A DNA stretch of 64,000 nucleotides from positions 35,335 to 99,334 of the forward strand of contig NZ_CAJURR010000003.1 of the NCBI RefSeq assembly GCF_910589175.1. Direction: 5' to 3'. This stretch comes from an uncultured Lactobacillus sp. (GTDB lineage: Bacteria; Bacillota; Bacilli; Lactobacillales; Lactobacillaceae). Below, piece by piece: positions 1-13,000 of the stretch. Numbering within the stretch: the first letter of the stretch is position 1; every line of letters starts with the position of its first letter. Both the position numbers and the translations under genes were made by a program. The notes beneath the pieces are model-generated. The model saw nothing but the letters and a program-made list of their open reading frames with translations. It searched no databases and was not told the origin of the DNA.

Positions 1-708
1 TTTAAGAAGGGCAAGTTTAAAGCTAAGAGAATATCTGATAACTCAGGTGCCATAACATTTACATATAACAATTTAAAACCTGATCAGGTCGGTTATATCC
101 GTTTCAGTAAGAATTTAATGGACCAGATTGTGGTTTTGAATAGCTATCAAATGAAGCAGAATCCTGATTACCGCCTACCATTTACTGTCTCAATTAATGG
201 AAAAGATGTTTATCTTCAACAATACACAGATCAACTTATTGGAGTTCAAGCTGATAAAGATGGAAAACTGGTAGTGAAGATGACTTTAGATGGAAAGTCA
301 AATGAAGTTGAGTTTAAATATCCACGTTTTGTGAATATTAATCAGACGGCCTTAAAAGATAAGGTTAAAAAAGCTCAAAATAATCGCATGAAGTTTTCTG
401 CGTTTAGGGATAGCTATGTAGCTGGCACAGTAAAGACTGATAAAAATGAAAATTTAGCAACGACCATTCCTTATAGTAAAGGATGGCGAGCAGAAGTTGA
501 TGGAAAACCAGTTAAAATTAATCGAACTTTGAAAGTGTTTATTGGCTTAAAATTAAAGCCGGGAACTCATCAAATAAGTTTCAAATATAGAACACCTGGT
601 TTCTTCATCGGTGCTTTACTAAGTATTATCGGTGTGATTGCCTTAGCTATATATACGTTCTATCTAAAGAAAAATAAAACATCTATTAATCAGACAACTA
701 GTAAATAG
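1..708 (+). CDS. YfhO family membrane glycosyltransferase, C-terminal part (5' end outside window)
   Basis: The frame is open from the first base, so the start lies outside the window and only about 235 residues are seen. The end is a beta-rich extracytoplasmic region (PYSKGW, VDGKPVKINRTL, KYRTPGFF) followed by one hydrophobic helix and a short basic tail. It closely resembles the C-terminus of the next gene, which is a full-length YfhO-type protein. YfhO proteins are polytopic GT-C fold membrane enzymes; in Bacillus subtilis YfhO is implicated in glycosylating lipoteichoic acid with lipid-linked sugar. The exact substrate here is unknown. A terminator follows directly, so the two paralogues are probably separate transcripts. 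Confidence 0.85.
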   Translation, partial: FKKGKFKAKRISDNSGAITFTYNNLKPDQVGYIRFSKNLMDQIVVLNSYQMKQNPDYRLPFTVSINGKDVYLQQYTDQLIGVQADKDGKLVVKMTLDGKSNEVEFKYPRFVNINQTALKDKVKKAQNNRMKFSAFRDSYVAGTVKTDKNENLATTIPYSKGWRAEVDGKPVKINRTLKVFIGLKLKPGTHQISFKYRTPGFFIGALLSIIGVIALAIYTFYLKKNKTSINQTTSK

Positions 709-724
709 ATGAAATAAAGATTGT

Positions 725-750
725 ACACCCCTCTAAAATTAGAGGGGTGT
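725..750 (+). terminator. Hairpin terminator between the two YfhO genes
   Basis: ACACCCCTCT at 725-734 is the perfect reverse complement of AGAGGGGTGT at 741-750, with a six-base loop. The stem is strong, but the T-run after it is weak, so it may be an inefficient terminator or a processing hairpin. A GTG at 747 lies in the stem and is not a credible start for the next gene. Confidence 0.6.
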
Positions 751-770
751 ATTTAGAATTAAGGATCATA

Positions 771-3413
771 ATGAAAAAGTTGAGTAAAGTAAAGAAAAAT
801 ATTCTGAAACTTTGTTTGATAAGTTTTGGAATAACTATGGCGATTTTCCTAATTGTATCTAGTTTGGCAAATTGTAATCCGTTTTTAGGTGGAGTTTTAT
901 GGGGCGGAGATTTACCAGATGAATATCTGTCATTTTTTCAATATCTTCGTCGTTTGATTTTAGGAAACTGGAATAGTCTGCAATTTAGTTTTGCTAATGG
1001 ATTAGGTGCAGATATGGCTGGAAACATTGGCTACTATCTTGCTAGCCCATTTAATTTACTAATTTTATTATTTCCAGCTAGTCAAATAAATTTGGCACTC
1101 TATGTAATAATTGTTATCAAATTAGGCTTGGTTAGTGCAGCATTTACGTTTTTAATTTTAAAATTTTTCAATTTTAAAAATCAGATCTATTCAGTTTTTC
1201 TTGGAATTATTTATGGATTAAGTGGATATTGCATTGGATATGGAGCAAATTTAATGTGGCTCGATGGGGTAATCCTATTACCATTAATTATCTATGCTCT
1301 AGTCAAAGGTTTAGTTGGAAGACGTTGGACTCTTTATACTGTCTTGCTAGCATGTGCCATAATTTTTAACTATTATATTGGCTACATGATTTGCATCTTC
1401 ATGGTAATTGTCTTTTGTGCTTATACAATCAATAATTTTAAGGGTAAAAAAATATTCATCCAGCAGATAGTTGATTTTGTAATAAGTTCACTAATTAGTG
1501 GATTAATTAGTGCGGTTATTACCTTGCCGACATGGATGAATTTATCTAATAATAAATTTGCTGAACATACTATCAATGAAGGTTTTAAACTAAGTCCAGT
1601 TTCTTCAATTGCTAAAAGCATATCTGCTTTATTTATGAAAAATACCTTTAATGGGTCACCGCTTTTATTTATTGGTACTTTGGCAATAATTGTTTTCATT
1701 TTGTATTTTATTGATAATAAGAATACAAAAAAAGAAAGAATTACTAACTTAGTGATTGGCTTAGTTTTTCTACTAAGTTTGGTTCAAACAAAAATCTATC
1801 TTTTCTGGCATGGAGGACAAAAACCAGTTGGTTTTCCATATCGATTTAGTTTTATTATTATATTTTGGATTTTATTATTAGCTGCAAAAGAACTAGCAAG
1901 TTTTGATTTAAAGAAAAAACAACTCCTGTTAGCATCTGGAACCCTATTTATTTTGGGACTATTAGTAACTGCCTTAAGGCTGCACTATGGAAAATACGAC
2001 ATTTATATGTTGGTTTCTCTGGGCTTAATTATTTTATTTAGTCTTTTACTTTATTTTTCAGACCATAAATCATTTCGTTTTGTTCTCGTGATGGTAGGAG
2101 TAGTAGAAATTGCTATTAGTAGTTATCTTACTTTGGACCGGATAGGGATGAAAAGTAATATATATTCTAATTATGTAACAGAAAATCAAGAGTTATTTGA
2201 TCATTTACCAGCTGGTGTTAAAAGTAAAAGAATAGCCAAAAATTACTTTTTAAATAATGATCGTGGTGAAAGCTACGCATTTAACTATAAAGGAGCAGAG
2301 ATTTTTTCTTCTAATAATGATCCAAAAATTAGTAAATTGTATGCTAACTTAGGATTATCAGCCTATGGTTATTATTATTTCTATAAAACCGGAACAGTAG
2401 TGACTGATGCTATTTTCAATATTGGTAGTTTTATTGATAATTCCTTACCAAGTCAGAGTATCTCCCCAGAATATATTAGTTATGGGCTGAGAGATGATTT
2501 GAAAAATAATCCAATTTTATTAAAAGAAAAGCAGTACACGGCATATCGAACTGATACATTACCACTTGTTTTTGCTGGTAACTTATCTAATAATTTGAAA
2601 TTTAAGAGTAACGATCCTGTTTATAATCAAAATCTAGTTTTAAATTCGTTAACTCAAACTCAAGGAAATGTCTTAACTTATAGTTCAGAAGTTGCAAAAA
2701 TTAAAGTAACTGATAGTAAGTTGAATCAAGAAAAGAAGAAGTTTACAGTAACTCGCACATCTAATAAAGAAGGTAGCGTGACTTTTACTTTTGATGGTTT
2801 GAAACCGAAAGAGACGGCCTATATTCAATTTGGTAAAGATTTAATGGGATTTGCGGATCCATTAACTACTTATCACGCAAGGCAGGATGGAAATAATAAG
2901 TCTGAATTAAGTATTACCGTTAATAAAAAAGATGTTCGACTTCAACCACAAGTTAAACAACTAATTGGTGTTCGAGCAAACCAAAACGGCCAGGTCCAAA
3001 TTAAGTGGAGACTAGCAGGAAATAAACGAATTCTGACTAGTGAAATGCCACGTTTAGTAAATATTAATTCAACTTTATTGCGATCTAAAATTTCACAAGT
3101 TAATAATAAAAAACAGATGCACTTAACAACTTTTAGAGATAATTATCTATCAGGAAAAATAAATATTACTAAAAACGAAAATCTGGTAACTACTATTCCA
3201 TACAGTAGGGGTTGGAAAGTAAAAGTAGATGGTAAACCAGTTAAGGTTAGCCGAACTTTGGATGTATTTATTGGTTTAGATATGAAACCTGGTAAACATA
3301 CTGTAGTAATGAGATATAGGACTCCTGGATTGCTTATTGGAGTTATAACAAGTATCATAGGTATAATCTTACTAGTGGTATTTAATGTGTACTTGGAAAA
3401 GAAAAAATATTAG
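771..3413 (+). CDS. YfhO family polytopic membrane glycosyltransferase
   Basis: This is an 880-residue membrane protein. The N-terminal two thirds hold about a dozen hydrophobic helices. An acidic motif (WGGDLPDEY) in the first outside loop fits the catalytic acidic position of GT-C transferases. The C-terminal third is a beta-rich outside domain, followed by a last helix and the tail EKKKY. The start is the ATG at 771, with AAGGA at 761-765; the in-frame GTG at 747 lies in a terminator stem. The family is known for moving sugars from undecaprenyl carriers onto cell-wall polymers such as lipoteichoic acid; the sugar and acceptor here are not predictable. It is a tandem paralogue of the partial gene before it, with much the same C-terminal domain. 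Confidence 0.88.
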   Translation: MKKLSKVKKNILKLCLISFGITMAIFLIVSSLANCNPFLGGVLWGGDLPDEYLSFFQYLRRLILGNWNSLQFSFANGLGADMAGNIGYYLASPFNLLILLFPASQINLALYVIIVIKLGLVSAAFTFLILKFFNFKNQIYSVFLGIIYGLSGYCIGYGANLMWLDGVILLPLIIYALVKGLVGRRWTLYTVLLACAIIFNYYIGYMICIFMVIVFCAYTINNFKGKKIFIQQIVDFVISSLISGLISAVITLPTWMNLSNNKFAEHTINEGFKLSPVSSIAKSISALFMKNTFNGSPLLFIGTLAIIVFILYFIDNKNTKKERITNLVIGLVFLLSLVQTKIYLFWHGGQKPVGFPYRFSFIIIFWILLLAAKELASFDLKKKQLLLASGTLFILGLLVTALRLHYGKYDIYMLVSLGLIILFSLLLYFSDHKSFRFVLVMVGVVEIAISSYLTLDRIGMKSNIYSNYVTENQELFDHLPAGVKSKRIAKNYFLNNDRGESYAFNYKGAEIFSSNNDPKISKLYANLGLSAYGYYYFYKTGTVVTDAIFNIGSFIDNSLPSQSISPEYISYGLRDDLKNNPILLKEKQYTAYRTDTLPLVFAGNLSNNLKFKSNDPVYNQNLVLNSLTQTQGNVLTYSSEVAKIKVTDSKLNQEKKKFTVTRTSNKEGSVTFTFDGLKPKETAYIQFGKDLMGFADPLTTYHARQDGNNKSELSITVNKKDVRLQPQVKQLIGVRANQNGQVQIKWRLAGNKRILTSEMPRLVNINSTLLRSKISQVNNKKQMHLTTFRDNYLSGKINITKNENLVTTIPYSRGWKVKVDGKPVKVSRTLDVFIGLDMKPGKHTVVMRYRTPGLLIGVITSIIGIILLVVFNVYLEKKKY

Positions 3414-3419
3414 TCAAAG

Positions 3420-3452
3420 AATAAAGTCTATAATTTATAGGCTTTATTTTTT
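3420..3452 (+). terminator. Rho-independent terminator after the YfhO gene
   Basis: AATAAAGTCTATAA pairs with TTATAGGCTTTATT (one G-U), followed by a run of T. The ribosome binding site of hslO (AGGAG at 3453-3457) starts right behind it, so hslO transcription that begins upstream must read through this hairpin. Confidence 0.75.
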
Positions 3453-3467
3453 AGGAGAAAGAAAAAA

Positions 3468-4343
3468 ATGAAAGATTATTTAGTAAAAGCAATTGATAAA
3501 ACTAAGAATTTACGATTAATTACGGTTGATGCTAAAGATTTAGTAAGTGAAGCACAAAAAAGACATGATACTTGGAGTGCATCTTCAGCTGTGCTTGGAA
3601 GAACACTTATTGGAGGATTGCTCTTGTCAGCAGCTTTATTGAAAGATAAAGATGAATTAACTGTTAGGTTACTTGGAAATGGTCCAGTGGGAGCAACTAT
3701 TGTAACAGCAAAAGCTGATCTAACAATTAAAGGATATATCCAAAATCCTCATATAGCCCTTCCACCTAAAAAAGATGGACATATCGATGTAGCAAAAGCC
3801 GTTGGAAAAGGTTGGCTTGAGGTAACCAAGGATCAAGGTTTGAAGGAACCATATACAGGTCAAGTTCCAATTGTTAGTGGGGAGATTGCAGAAGATTTTA
3901 CATATTATCTAGCCAAATCAGAGCAAATTCCTTCATCTGTTGGGTTATCAGTATTTGTTGAGCCTAATAATGAGATTGGGGCTGCTGGGGGATTTATTTT
4001 ACAAGCATTACCTGGAGCTACTGATGAGCAATTGGCTGAAGTTGAAAAGAGAATCAAGGCTCTTCCTAATCTTTCTACTTTATTTTTAGATGGAATGACA
4101 CCTGAAAATTTGGCAGAGAGAATCTTAGGGACTGATTGTAAAATTTTAGCTAAAGAAGATGTTTCTTTTGCTTGTGATTGTTCGAAAGAAAAATATAGTC
4201 AAATCTTGGCTACCTTAAAACCAGCACAATTAAAAGAAATGATTGAGAAGGATCATGGTGCAGAGTTAGTTTGCCGCTTTTGTAAAGAAAAATATCATTT
4301 TACTGAAGATGAGTTAAAAGATGTCCTTAAGAAGGCAAATTAA
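3468..4343 (+). CDS. hslO: Redox-regulated chaperone Hsp33
   Basis: Hsp33 is a cytosolic holdase chaperone that is off when reduced and zinc-bound, and on after oxidation. The 291 residues match the family length. The C-terminal redox switch is complete: C236 and C238 (CDC) plus C269 and C272 (CRFC). The N-terminal part carries the typical VRLLGNGPVGATIV and GAAGGFILQALPGA stretches. The start ATG has AGGAG ten bases upstream. It is followed by dus and lysS, the usual order in lactobacilli, where this cluster commonly lies downstream of tilS-hpt-ftsH. Here YfhO genes sit upstream instead. Confidence 0.97.
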   Translation: MKDYLVKAIDKTKNLRLITVDAKDLVSEAQKRHDTWSASSAVLGRTLIGGLLLSAALLKDKDELTVRLLGNGPVGATIVTAKADLTIKGYIQNPHIALPPKKDGHIDVAKAVGKGWLEVTKDQGLKEPYTGQVPIVSGEIAEDFTYYLAKSEQIPSSVGLSVFVEPNNEIGAAGGFILQALPGATDEQLAEVEKRIKALPNLSTLFLDGMTPENLAERILGTDCKILAKEDVSFACDCSKEKYSQILATLKPAQLKEMIEKDHGAELVCRFCKEKYHFTEDELKDVLKKAN

Positions 4344-4402
4344 AGTGGTGTGTAATGAATAGTTTTGCTATGATATTAGGGTATTTGAAAGGATGAGCAA
4401 GT

Positions 4403-6966
<2,564 letters not shown>

Positions 6967-6973
6967 TTTTACT

Positions 6974-7007
6974 AAATAGACTGTCTTAGAGGACGGTCTA
7001 TTTTTTT
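6974..7007 (+). terminator. Terminator after lysS
   Basis: AAATAGACTGTC pairs with GACGGTCTATTT (one G-U) and seven T follow. Confidence 0.9.
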
Positions 7008-7029
7008 CGATATTTTTTCAAAAAAGTAC

Positions 7030-7057
7030 TTGCAATAAAAAGATGTTTTGCTATACT
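7030..7057 (+). promoter_or_regulatory. Promoter of tRNA-Gly
   Basis: TTGCAA at 7030-7035 and TATACT at 7052-7057 are 16 bases apart and end 12 bases before the mature tRNA. Confidence 0.75.
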
Positions 7058-7069
7058 AATAAATGTACT

Positions 7070-7144
7070 GCGGAAGTAGTTCAGTGGTAGAACATCACCT
7101 TGCCATGGTGGGGGTCGCGGGTTCGAATCCCGTCTTCCGCTCCA
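7070..7144 (+). tRNA. tRNA-Gly (anticodon GCC)
   Basis: The acceptor arms GCGGAAG and CTTCCGC pair perfectly. The D-arm is GTTC/GAAC, the anticodon stem TCACC/GGTGG encloses the loop TTGCCAT, so the anticodon is GCC. The T-arm is GCGGG TTCGAAT CCCGT. The discriminator T and the CCA end (7142-7144) are encoded. Confidence 0.96.
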
Positions 7145-7148
7145 GTAT

Positions 7149-7178
7149 AAAAGACTCACCGAAGTGTGAGTCTTTTTT
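7149..7178 (+). terminator. Terminator between the two tRNA genes
   Basis: AAGACTCAC (7151-7159) pairs perfectly with GTGAGTCTT (7166-7174), followed by a T-run. It separates tRNA-Gly from tRNA-Pro, so tRNA-Pro depends on read-through or on a promoter I cannot see in the ten bases between. Confidence 0.85.
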
Positions 7179-7184
7179 GTTATT

Positions 7185-7258
<74 letters not shown>

Positions 7259-7275
7259 TTGAATATTATTTTATT

Positions 7276-7312
7276 AAAAAGTTCGTCTTGGGTTAGAAAG
7301 ACGAGCTTTTTT
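7276..7312 (+). terminator. Terminator after tRNA-Pro
   Basis: AAGTTCGTCTT pairs with AAGACGAGCTT (one G-U) and T residues follow. Confidence 0.88.
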
Positions 7313-7342
7313 GTATATAATGTTCATGAAAATATCAAATGG

Positions 7343-7370
7343 TTTACATTTACTAAATGTAAGTGATAAT
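7343..7370 (+). promoter_or_regulatory. Putative clpC promoter with an operator-like palindrome
   Basis: TTTACA (7343-7348) and GATAAT (7365-7370) are spaced 16 bases apart. A 19-base palindrome, TTACATTTA-C-TAAATGTAA (7344-7362), covers the -35 box and most of the spacer, where a repressor would block polymerase. No CtsR-type repeat (GGTCAAA direct repeats) is visible here. The palindrome is directly seen; its use as an operator is inference. Confidence 0.55.
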
Positions 7371-7423
7371 ATATTTGTCTAAAGATTGTAATATTGATCT
7401 TAAAAGAAGTAAGGCGGTGCAAA

Positions 7424-9892
7424 ATGGAAAAATCATATAGTGATAGTGCAAAAAATGTTCTTGAAATTGCTAAAGAGCAAGCACAAAACTTTCACCATCG
7501 AATTATTGGAACAGAGCATGTTCTGCTTGCTTTAGTAATTGAAGCTAATGGAGATGCTGGAAAACTTTTGCGTGAAAGAAACGTAACACCAACCTTAGTG
7601 CGAGAAGAAATTGAAAGATATACTGGTTATGGTTCAAGTCCAAAGGCCACATATATGGAAATGTCCCCCCGCTTAAGTCTAGTTTTGAATTTTGCTAAAC
7701 AAAAGGCTGACGAATTAGGGACTGCTCAAATTGAGACGAAACATATTTTGCTAGGTTTGTTAGCTAGTGATCAAATTTTAGCAAGTTTAATTTTGAAAAA
7801 TATTGGTGTAGATCCACGAGATTTAAGTCAGGATGTAAATGAGAGTTTCATGGATGGTTCTGGGGAAGAAGATAATATTCTTGGCATTTCTTCAGCAACT
7901 GGCGTGAAAAAAGGCAAGTCATTAACGCCTAATTTAGATAAAGTTAGCGTGAACTTAAATAAAAGAGCACGTGAAGGTGCGATTGATCCGGTAATCGGTA
8001 GAGATAAAGAGATAAAGCGAGTAATTCAAATTTTATCTCGAAGAACTAAAAATAATCCTGTTTTAGTGGGAGAACCGGGTGTTGGTAAGACTGCAGTTGC
8101 ACAAGGAATAGCTACTGCAATTGTAAATCATGAAGTTCCGGATACTCTAGCTAAAAAACGAGTTATGGCATTGGACATGGGAAGTTTAATTGCTGGAACT
8201 AAATATCGTGGTGAATTTGAAGATAGAATGAAGAAAATTCTAAAAGAAATTCAACGTGATGGTTCTGTCATCTTATTTGTTGATGAAATGCATACTTTGA
8301 TTGGTGCAGGTGGAGCAGAAGGCGCAATTGATGCTTCAAATATCTTAAAGCCTTCATTAGCACGTGGTGATATTCAAATGATTGGTGCTACTACTTTTGA
8401 TGAGTACCAAAAATATATTGAAAAAGACCAGGCTTTAGCAAGACGTTTCCAACAAGTAAAAATTGGTGAACCTTCAAAAGAAGAAACTGTGGATATTTTA
8501 AAAGGATTGCGTCCTAAATATGAAAAATTCCACAATGTAAAAATTGAAGATGAAGCAATTAAGGATGCAGTTGAATTTTCAACACGTTATATTGCTAATC
8601 GGTTCTTACCTGATAAAGCTATTGATTTGATTGATGAAGCAAGTGCAGCTGTAAAAATTCAAGCAATTGGTAAAAGTGATCCACGTTTAACAAAACTTGA
8701 TACGCAAATTAATGATGTTATTCATCAAAAAGAACAGGCTGCAGAGAATCAAAATTTTGTTCAAGCAGCTAAATTGCGGGATGAAGAAAATAAGCTTACA
8801 CAGGATCGGGATAAATTAATCGAAAAAGCAGAGAATAAAAACTCTAAAAAGTCGATTGTTGATTCTGATAAGATCGCTCAAATTGTATCTGAATGGACTG
8901 GTGTGCCTGTTACTAGGATGAAGAAGAGTGAAACAAAACGTTTAGCTCACTTAGAAAATATCTTGCATGAACGTGTAATTGGACAGGACGAAGCTATTAG
9001 TGCCGTAAGTCGAGCAATTAGACGAAGCAGAAGTGGAATTAAGGATGAAAATCGTCCAATCGGTTCATTCTTATTCTTAGGACCTACTGGTGTCGGTAAG
9101 ACAGAATTAGCTAAGGCTCTTGCTGCAGCAGTATTTGGCTCAGAACGCAATATTATTCGTGTCGACATGTCTGAATACATGGATCAGATTGCAACAAGCA
9201 AATTAATTGGTTCGGCACCGGGATATGTAGGATATGAAGAGGGCGGTCAGCTTTCAGAACGTGTAAGACGTAATCCATATTCAGTAATTTTGTTAGATGA
9301 AGTAGAAAAAGCTCATCCAGATGTGTTTAACTTATTACTACAAGTTTTAGATGAAGGATTTTTAACTGATTCTAAAGGTAGAAAAGTTGATTTTAGAAAT
9401 ACTATTATTATCATGACTTCTAACCTTGGTTCACGTAGTTTACAAGAAGATAAGACAGTCGGATTTGCAGCTGATAATGCCGATAAAAATAAACTTCAAC
9501 AAGAAAAAGTTACAGCAGCAGTTAAACAATTCTTCAGACCAGAATTTTTAAACAGAATTGATGAAACGGTTGTCTTTGATAGCTTAACTAAGAAGCAATT
9601 GCGTGAAATTGTTAGCTTGATGACTGGTCATTTAGTAGATCGCTTAGCTAAAAAAGACGTAACCTTAAAGATCTCACCAGCAGCTTTGGATGTATTAGCT
9701 AAAGATGGATTTGATCCAGAGATGGGTGCCCGTCCATTACGTCGTGCAATTCAACATGAACTTGAAGACGTGATTGCTGAAGATTTAATTAGTGAAAAAA
9801 TTAAGGCTGGTCAAATTGTAAAAATTGGAGCCCATCAGGGTAAATTAAAATTTACAATTGTTGATAAAGAGAAGACTTTAGTTAAAAATTAG
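7424..9892 (+). CDS. clpC: Clp protease ATPase ClpC
   Basis: ClpC is an HSP100 unfoldase that feeds proteins to ClpP. The 822 residues show the double Clp_N domain ([20 protein letters not shown]), the first AAA module with Walker A GEPGVGKT at 216-223 and Walker [10 protein letters not shown], a UVR-type middle region around residues 430-465, the second AAA module with Walker A GPTGVGKT at 553-560 and Walker [13 protein letters not shown], and a D2-small domain ([16 protein letters not shown]). The start is ATG 7424 behind AAGGCGG; an in-frame TTG at 7394 has no site. There is no ctsR, mcsA or mcsB next to it, unlike in Bacillus, so regulation may differ; a palindrome lies in its promoter. 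Confidence 0.97.
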   Translation: MEKSYSDSAKNVLEIAKEQAQNFHHRIIGTEHVLLALVIEANGDAGKLLRERNVTPTLVREEIERYTGYGSSPKATYMEMSPRLSLVLNFAKQKADELGTAQIETKHILLGLLASDQILASLILKNIGVDPRDLSQDVNESFMDGSGEEDNILGISSATGVKKGKSLTPNLDKVSVNLNKRAREGAIDPVIGRDKEIKRVIQILSRRTKNNPVLVGEPGVGKTAVAQGIATAIVNHEVPDTLAKKRVMALDMGSLIAGTKYRGEFEDRMKKILKEIQRDGSVILFVDEMHTLIGAGGAEGAIDASNILKPSLARGDIQMIGATTFDEYQKYIEKDQALARRFQQVKIGEPSKEETVDILKGLRPKYEKFHNVKIEDEAIKDAVEFSTRYIANRFLPDKAIDLIDEASAAVKIQAIGKSDPRLTKLDTQINDVIHQKEQAAENQNFVQAAKLRDEENKLTQDRDKLIEKAENKNSKKSIVDSDKIAQIVSEWTGVPVTRMKKSETKRLAHLENILHERVIGQDEAISAVSRAIRRSRSGIKDENRPIGSFLFLGPTGVGKTELAKALAAAVFGSERNIIRVDMSEYMDQIATSKLIGSAPGYVGYEEGGQLSERVRRNPYSVILLDEVEKAHPDVFNLLLQVLDEGFLTDSKGRKVDFRNTIIIMTSNLGSRSLQEDKTVGFAADNADKNKLQQEKVTAAVKQFFRPEFLNRIDETVVFDSLTKKQLREIVSLMTGHLVDRLAKKDVTLKISPAALDVLAKDGFDPEMGARPLRRAIQHELEDVIAEDLISEKIKAGQIVKIGAHQGKLKFTIVDKEKTLVKN

Positions 9893-9896
9893 TTTT

Positions 9897-9925
9897 TTGA
9901 CAAATTAGTAATATAAGTGTAAAAT
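9897..9925 (+). promoter_or_regulatory. Strong promoter for the rpoB leader
   Basis: TTGACA (9897-9902) and TAAAAT (9920-9925) have exactly 17 bases between them. The -35 box begins only four bases after the clpC stop codon. Transcription should start near 9932. Confidence 0.88.
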
Positions 9926-9931
9926 ACTAAA

Positions 9932-10022
9932 CGTTTAAAAGGCTGAAATTCAGGATTTCGCTGATCTATTGTCCAGCGAGATGATAAAACAAAAACGACA
10001 TTTACGTTGTTTTTGTTTTTTT
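9932..10022 (+). ncRNA. Structured rpoB leader, Lacto-rpoB-type candidate, ending in a terminator hairpin
   Basis: The leader holds the small palindrome CTGAA-A-TTCAG, then a nine-pair hairpin ATTTCGCTG (9955-9963) with CAGCGAGAT (9974-9982), then AAAACAAAAACGAC (9986-9999) pairing with GTTGTTTTTGTTTT (10006-10019) and running into T. A conserved Lacto-rpoB RNA motif has been described in lactic acid bacteria in the presumed 5' UTR of rpoB, and this element has the right place and organism. That identity is inferred from position and not tested with a covariance model. The last hairpin looks like an attenuator, but the RNA could also be a separate small transcript. Confidence 0.65.
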
Positions 10023-10099
10023 GTACCCAAATTTTGACTTTTTGCAATTTGTAACACAAATGTAATATTTAGATTCTTATATAAGAAAGGATGTTTTCT

Positions 10100-13000
10100 T
10101 TGTTAGGACACGCTGTGAACTACGGTAGTCACCGGACAAGACGTAGCTTCTCTCGAATTAAAGAAGTATTGAAGTTACCTAACTTGACTGATGTACAAAC
10201 GCAATCTTACAAGTGGTTTCTTAATGAGGGTATTCGTGAAATGTTTGACGACATTATGCCGATTTCAGACTTTTCAGGAAAACTTTCTTTAGAGTTTGTT
10301 GACTACAAGCTTTTGAAGCCAAAATACACTCTTGAAGAAGCACGTGATCATGATGCTAATTATTCTGCTCCTCTTCATGTAACTTTGAAGTTAACTAATC
10401 ATGAAACGGGAGAAATTAAGACTCAAGATGTCTTCTTTGGAGAATTCCCATTAATGACTGATTCAGGTACTTTCGTTATTAATGGTGCTGAGAGAGTTAT
10501 CGTTTCTCAGCTTGTTAGATCTCCTGGTGTTTACTACAATTCAGATTTTGATAAAAATGGTCGCCAAATTTTCGGTGCTACAGTTATTCCTAACCGTGGT
10601 GCATGGCTTGAATATGAAACTGATGCAAAAGATTTAGCTTATGTTCGTATTGATCGTACTCGTAAGCTTCCTTTAACTGTTTTAATTCGTGCTTTAGGAT
10701 TTGGCTCTGATAGTGAAATTGCGGATATGTTTGGTGAAAGTGACTCACTTCGTTTCACTTTAGAAAAAGATATCCACAAGAATCCTGCTGATTCTCGCGT
10801 TGCAGAAGCATTAAAGGATATTTATGAAAGACTACGTCCAGGTGAACCTAAGACAACTGATTCATCTCGCTCACTTTTATATGCTAGATTCTTTGATCCA
10901 AGAAGATATGATTTAGCTCCAGTTGGTCGTTATAAGATCAATAAGAAACTTTCTTTAAAGAATCGTTTACTAAGACAAACTTTGGCTGAAACTTTAGCTG
11001 ATCCTGATACTGGTGAAATCATTGCTAAAAAGGGTGACGTTGTTACCCATGAACTTCTTGATAAACTATCACCTTACTTAGATCGTGATGACTTCAAGAT
11101 GGTAACTTATGAACCTTCAAAGGAAGGTGTGTTACCTGATCCAGTAACAGTTCAAGAAATTAAGGTATATTCTAAAGTTGATCCTGAACGTGTAGTTAAA
11201 TTAATGTCTAACGGCCACATTGCAGATGATGTTAAACATTTAACTCCTGCTGATGTATTGGCATCGATTAACTACTTCTTCGATCTTCAAGATAATATCG
11301 GTACTACTGATGATATTGACCACTTAGGTAACCGTCGTATTCGTCGTGTAGGGGAATTACTTCAAAACCAATTTAGAATTGGTTTAGCAAGAATGGAACG
11401 TGTTGTACGTGAAAGAATGTCAATTCAAGATATTTCTACTGTTACACCACAACAATTAATCAATATTCGTCCTGTTGTTGCTTCAGTTAAGGAATTCTTT
11501 GGTTCATCACAATTATCACAATTTATGGATCAAAACAACCCACTTGGTGAGTTAACCCACAAGCGTCGTATGTCAGCCTTAGGACCTGGCGGTTTATCTC
11601 GTGACCGTGCTGGATATGAAGTTCGTGACGTGCACTATACTCACTATGGTCGTTTATGTCCTATTGAAACTCCTGAAGGACCTAACATCGGTTTGATTAA
11701 CTCTTTGGCAACTTACGCTATTGTTAACAAGTATGGTTTCATTGAAACGCCATACCGTCGTGTTTCTTGGGATACTCACAAGGTTACTGACAAGATCGAC
11801 TACTTAACTGCTGATGTAGAAGATAATTACATCATTGCTGGTGCGAACGCTCGCTTAAATGAAGATGGTTCTTTCAAAGATAAGATTGTCTTAGCTCGTC
11901 ATAAGGAAGATAACCTAGAAGTTACTCCTGATAAGATCGACTACATGGACGTTATTCCTAAGCAAGTAGTTTCAGTAACGTCTGCATGTATTCCTTTCCT
12001 TGAAAACGACGACTCTAACCGTGCTTTGATGGGGGCTAACCACCAACGTCAAGCTGTTCCATTGATTAATCCACATGCACCGCTTGTTGGTACTGGTATG
12101 GAATATCGTGCAGCACATGACTCTGGGGATGCATTGCTTGCTAAAGCTCCTGGTGTGGTTGAATATGTTGATGCAAACGAAATTAGAATTAGAAGAGACG
12201 ATGATACTTTAGACAAGTATGTTCTTGAAAAATTCCGTCGTTCAAACGCAACTAAGAACTACAACCAAACTCCAGCGGTTAAGCAAGGCGAACGTGTAGT
12301 TGCAGATGAAGTTATTGCTGATGGTCCATCAATGGAAAACGGCGAATTAGCTCTAGGTCAAAACCCAATTATTGCATTCTTGACTTGGAACATGTACAAC
12401 TATGAAGATGCCGTTATGATTTCTGAACGTATGGTTAAAGATGATGTCTACACTTCTATTCATATTGAAGATTATGAATCAGAAGCACGTGATACTAAGT
12501 TAGGACCAGAAGAAATCACACGTGAAATTCCAAATGTCGGTGAAGATGCACTTAAAGACCTCAATGAAGAAGGTATTGTTCGCATTGGTGCTGAAGTTCA
12601 AGATGGCGACATCTTAGTTGGTAAAGTAACTCCTAAAGGTGTGACTGAATTATCAGCTGAAGAACGTTTACTTCACGCTATCTTTGGTGAAAAAGCTCGT
12701 GAAGTTCGTGATACTTCCTTGCGTGTACCTCACGGTGGTGGCGGTATTGTTCAAAACGTTCAAGTCTTTACTCGTGAAGCAGGCGATGAATTGCCACCTG
12801 GTGTAAATAAGATGGTTCGTGTTTACATCGTTCAAAAACGTAAGATCCAAGTTGGTGACAAGATGTCTGGTCGTCACGGAAACAAGGGTACTATTGCTTT
12901 GGTTTGTCCTGAAGAAGATATGCCATATTTACCAGATGGTCGTCCAGTAGACATTTGTTTGAACCCAATGGGTGTGCCTTCTCGTATGAATATTGGACAG

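Noticed and set aside
747..770. Earlier GTG start for the YfhO gene
   Set aside because: It lies in the terminator stem; ATG 771 has an AAGGA site at normal spacing.
7313..7423. CtsR or HrcA operator before clpC
   Set aside because: Neither the GGTCAAA direct repeat nor a CIRCE-type repeat is present; only the unrelated palindrome is seen.
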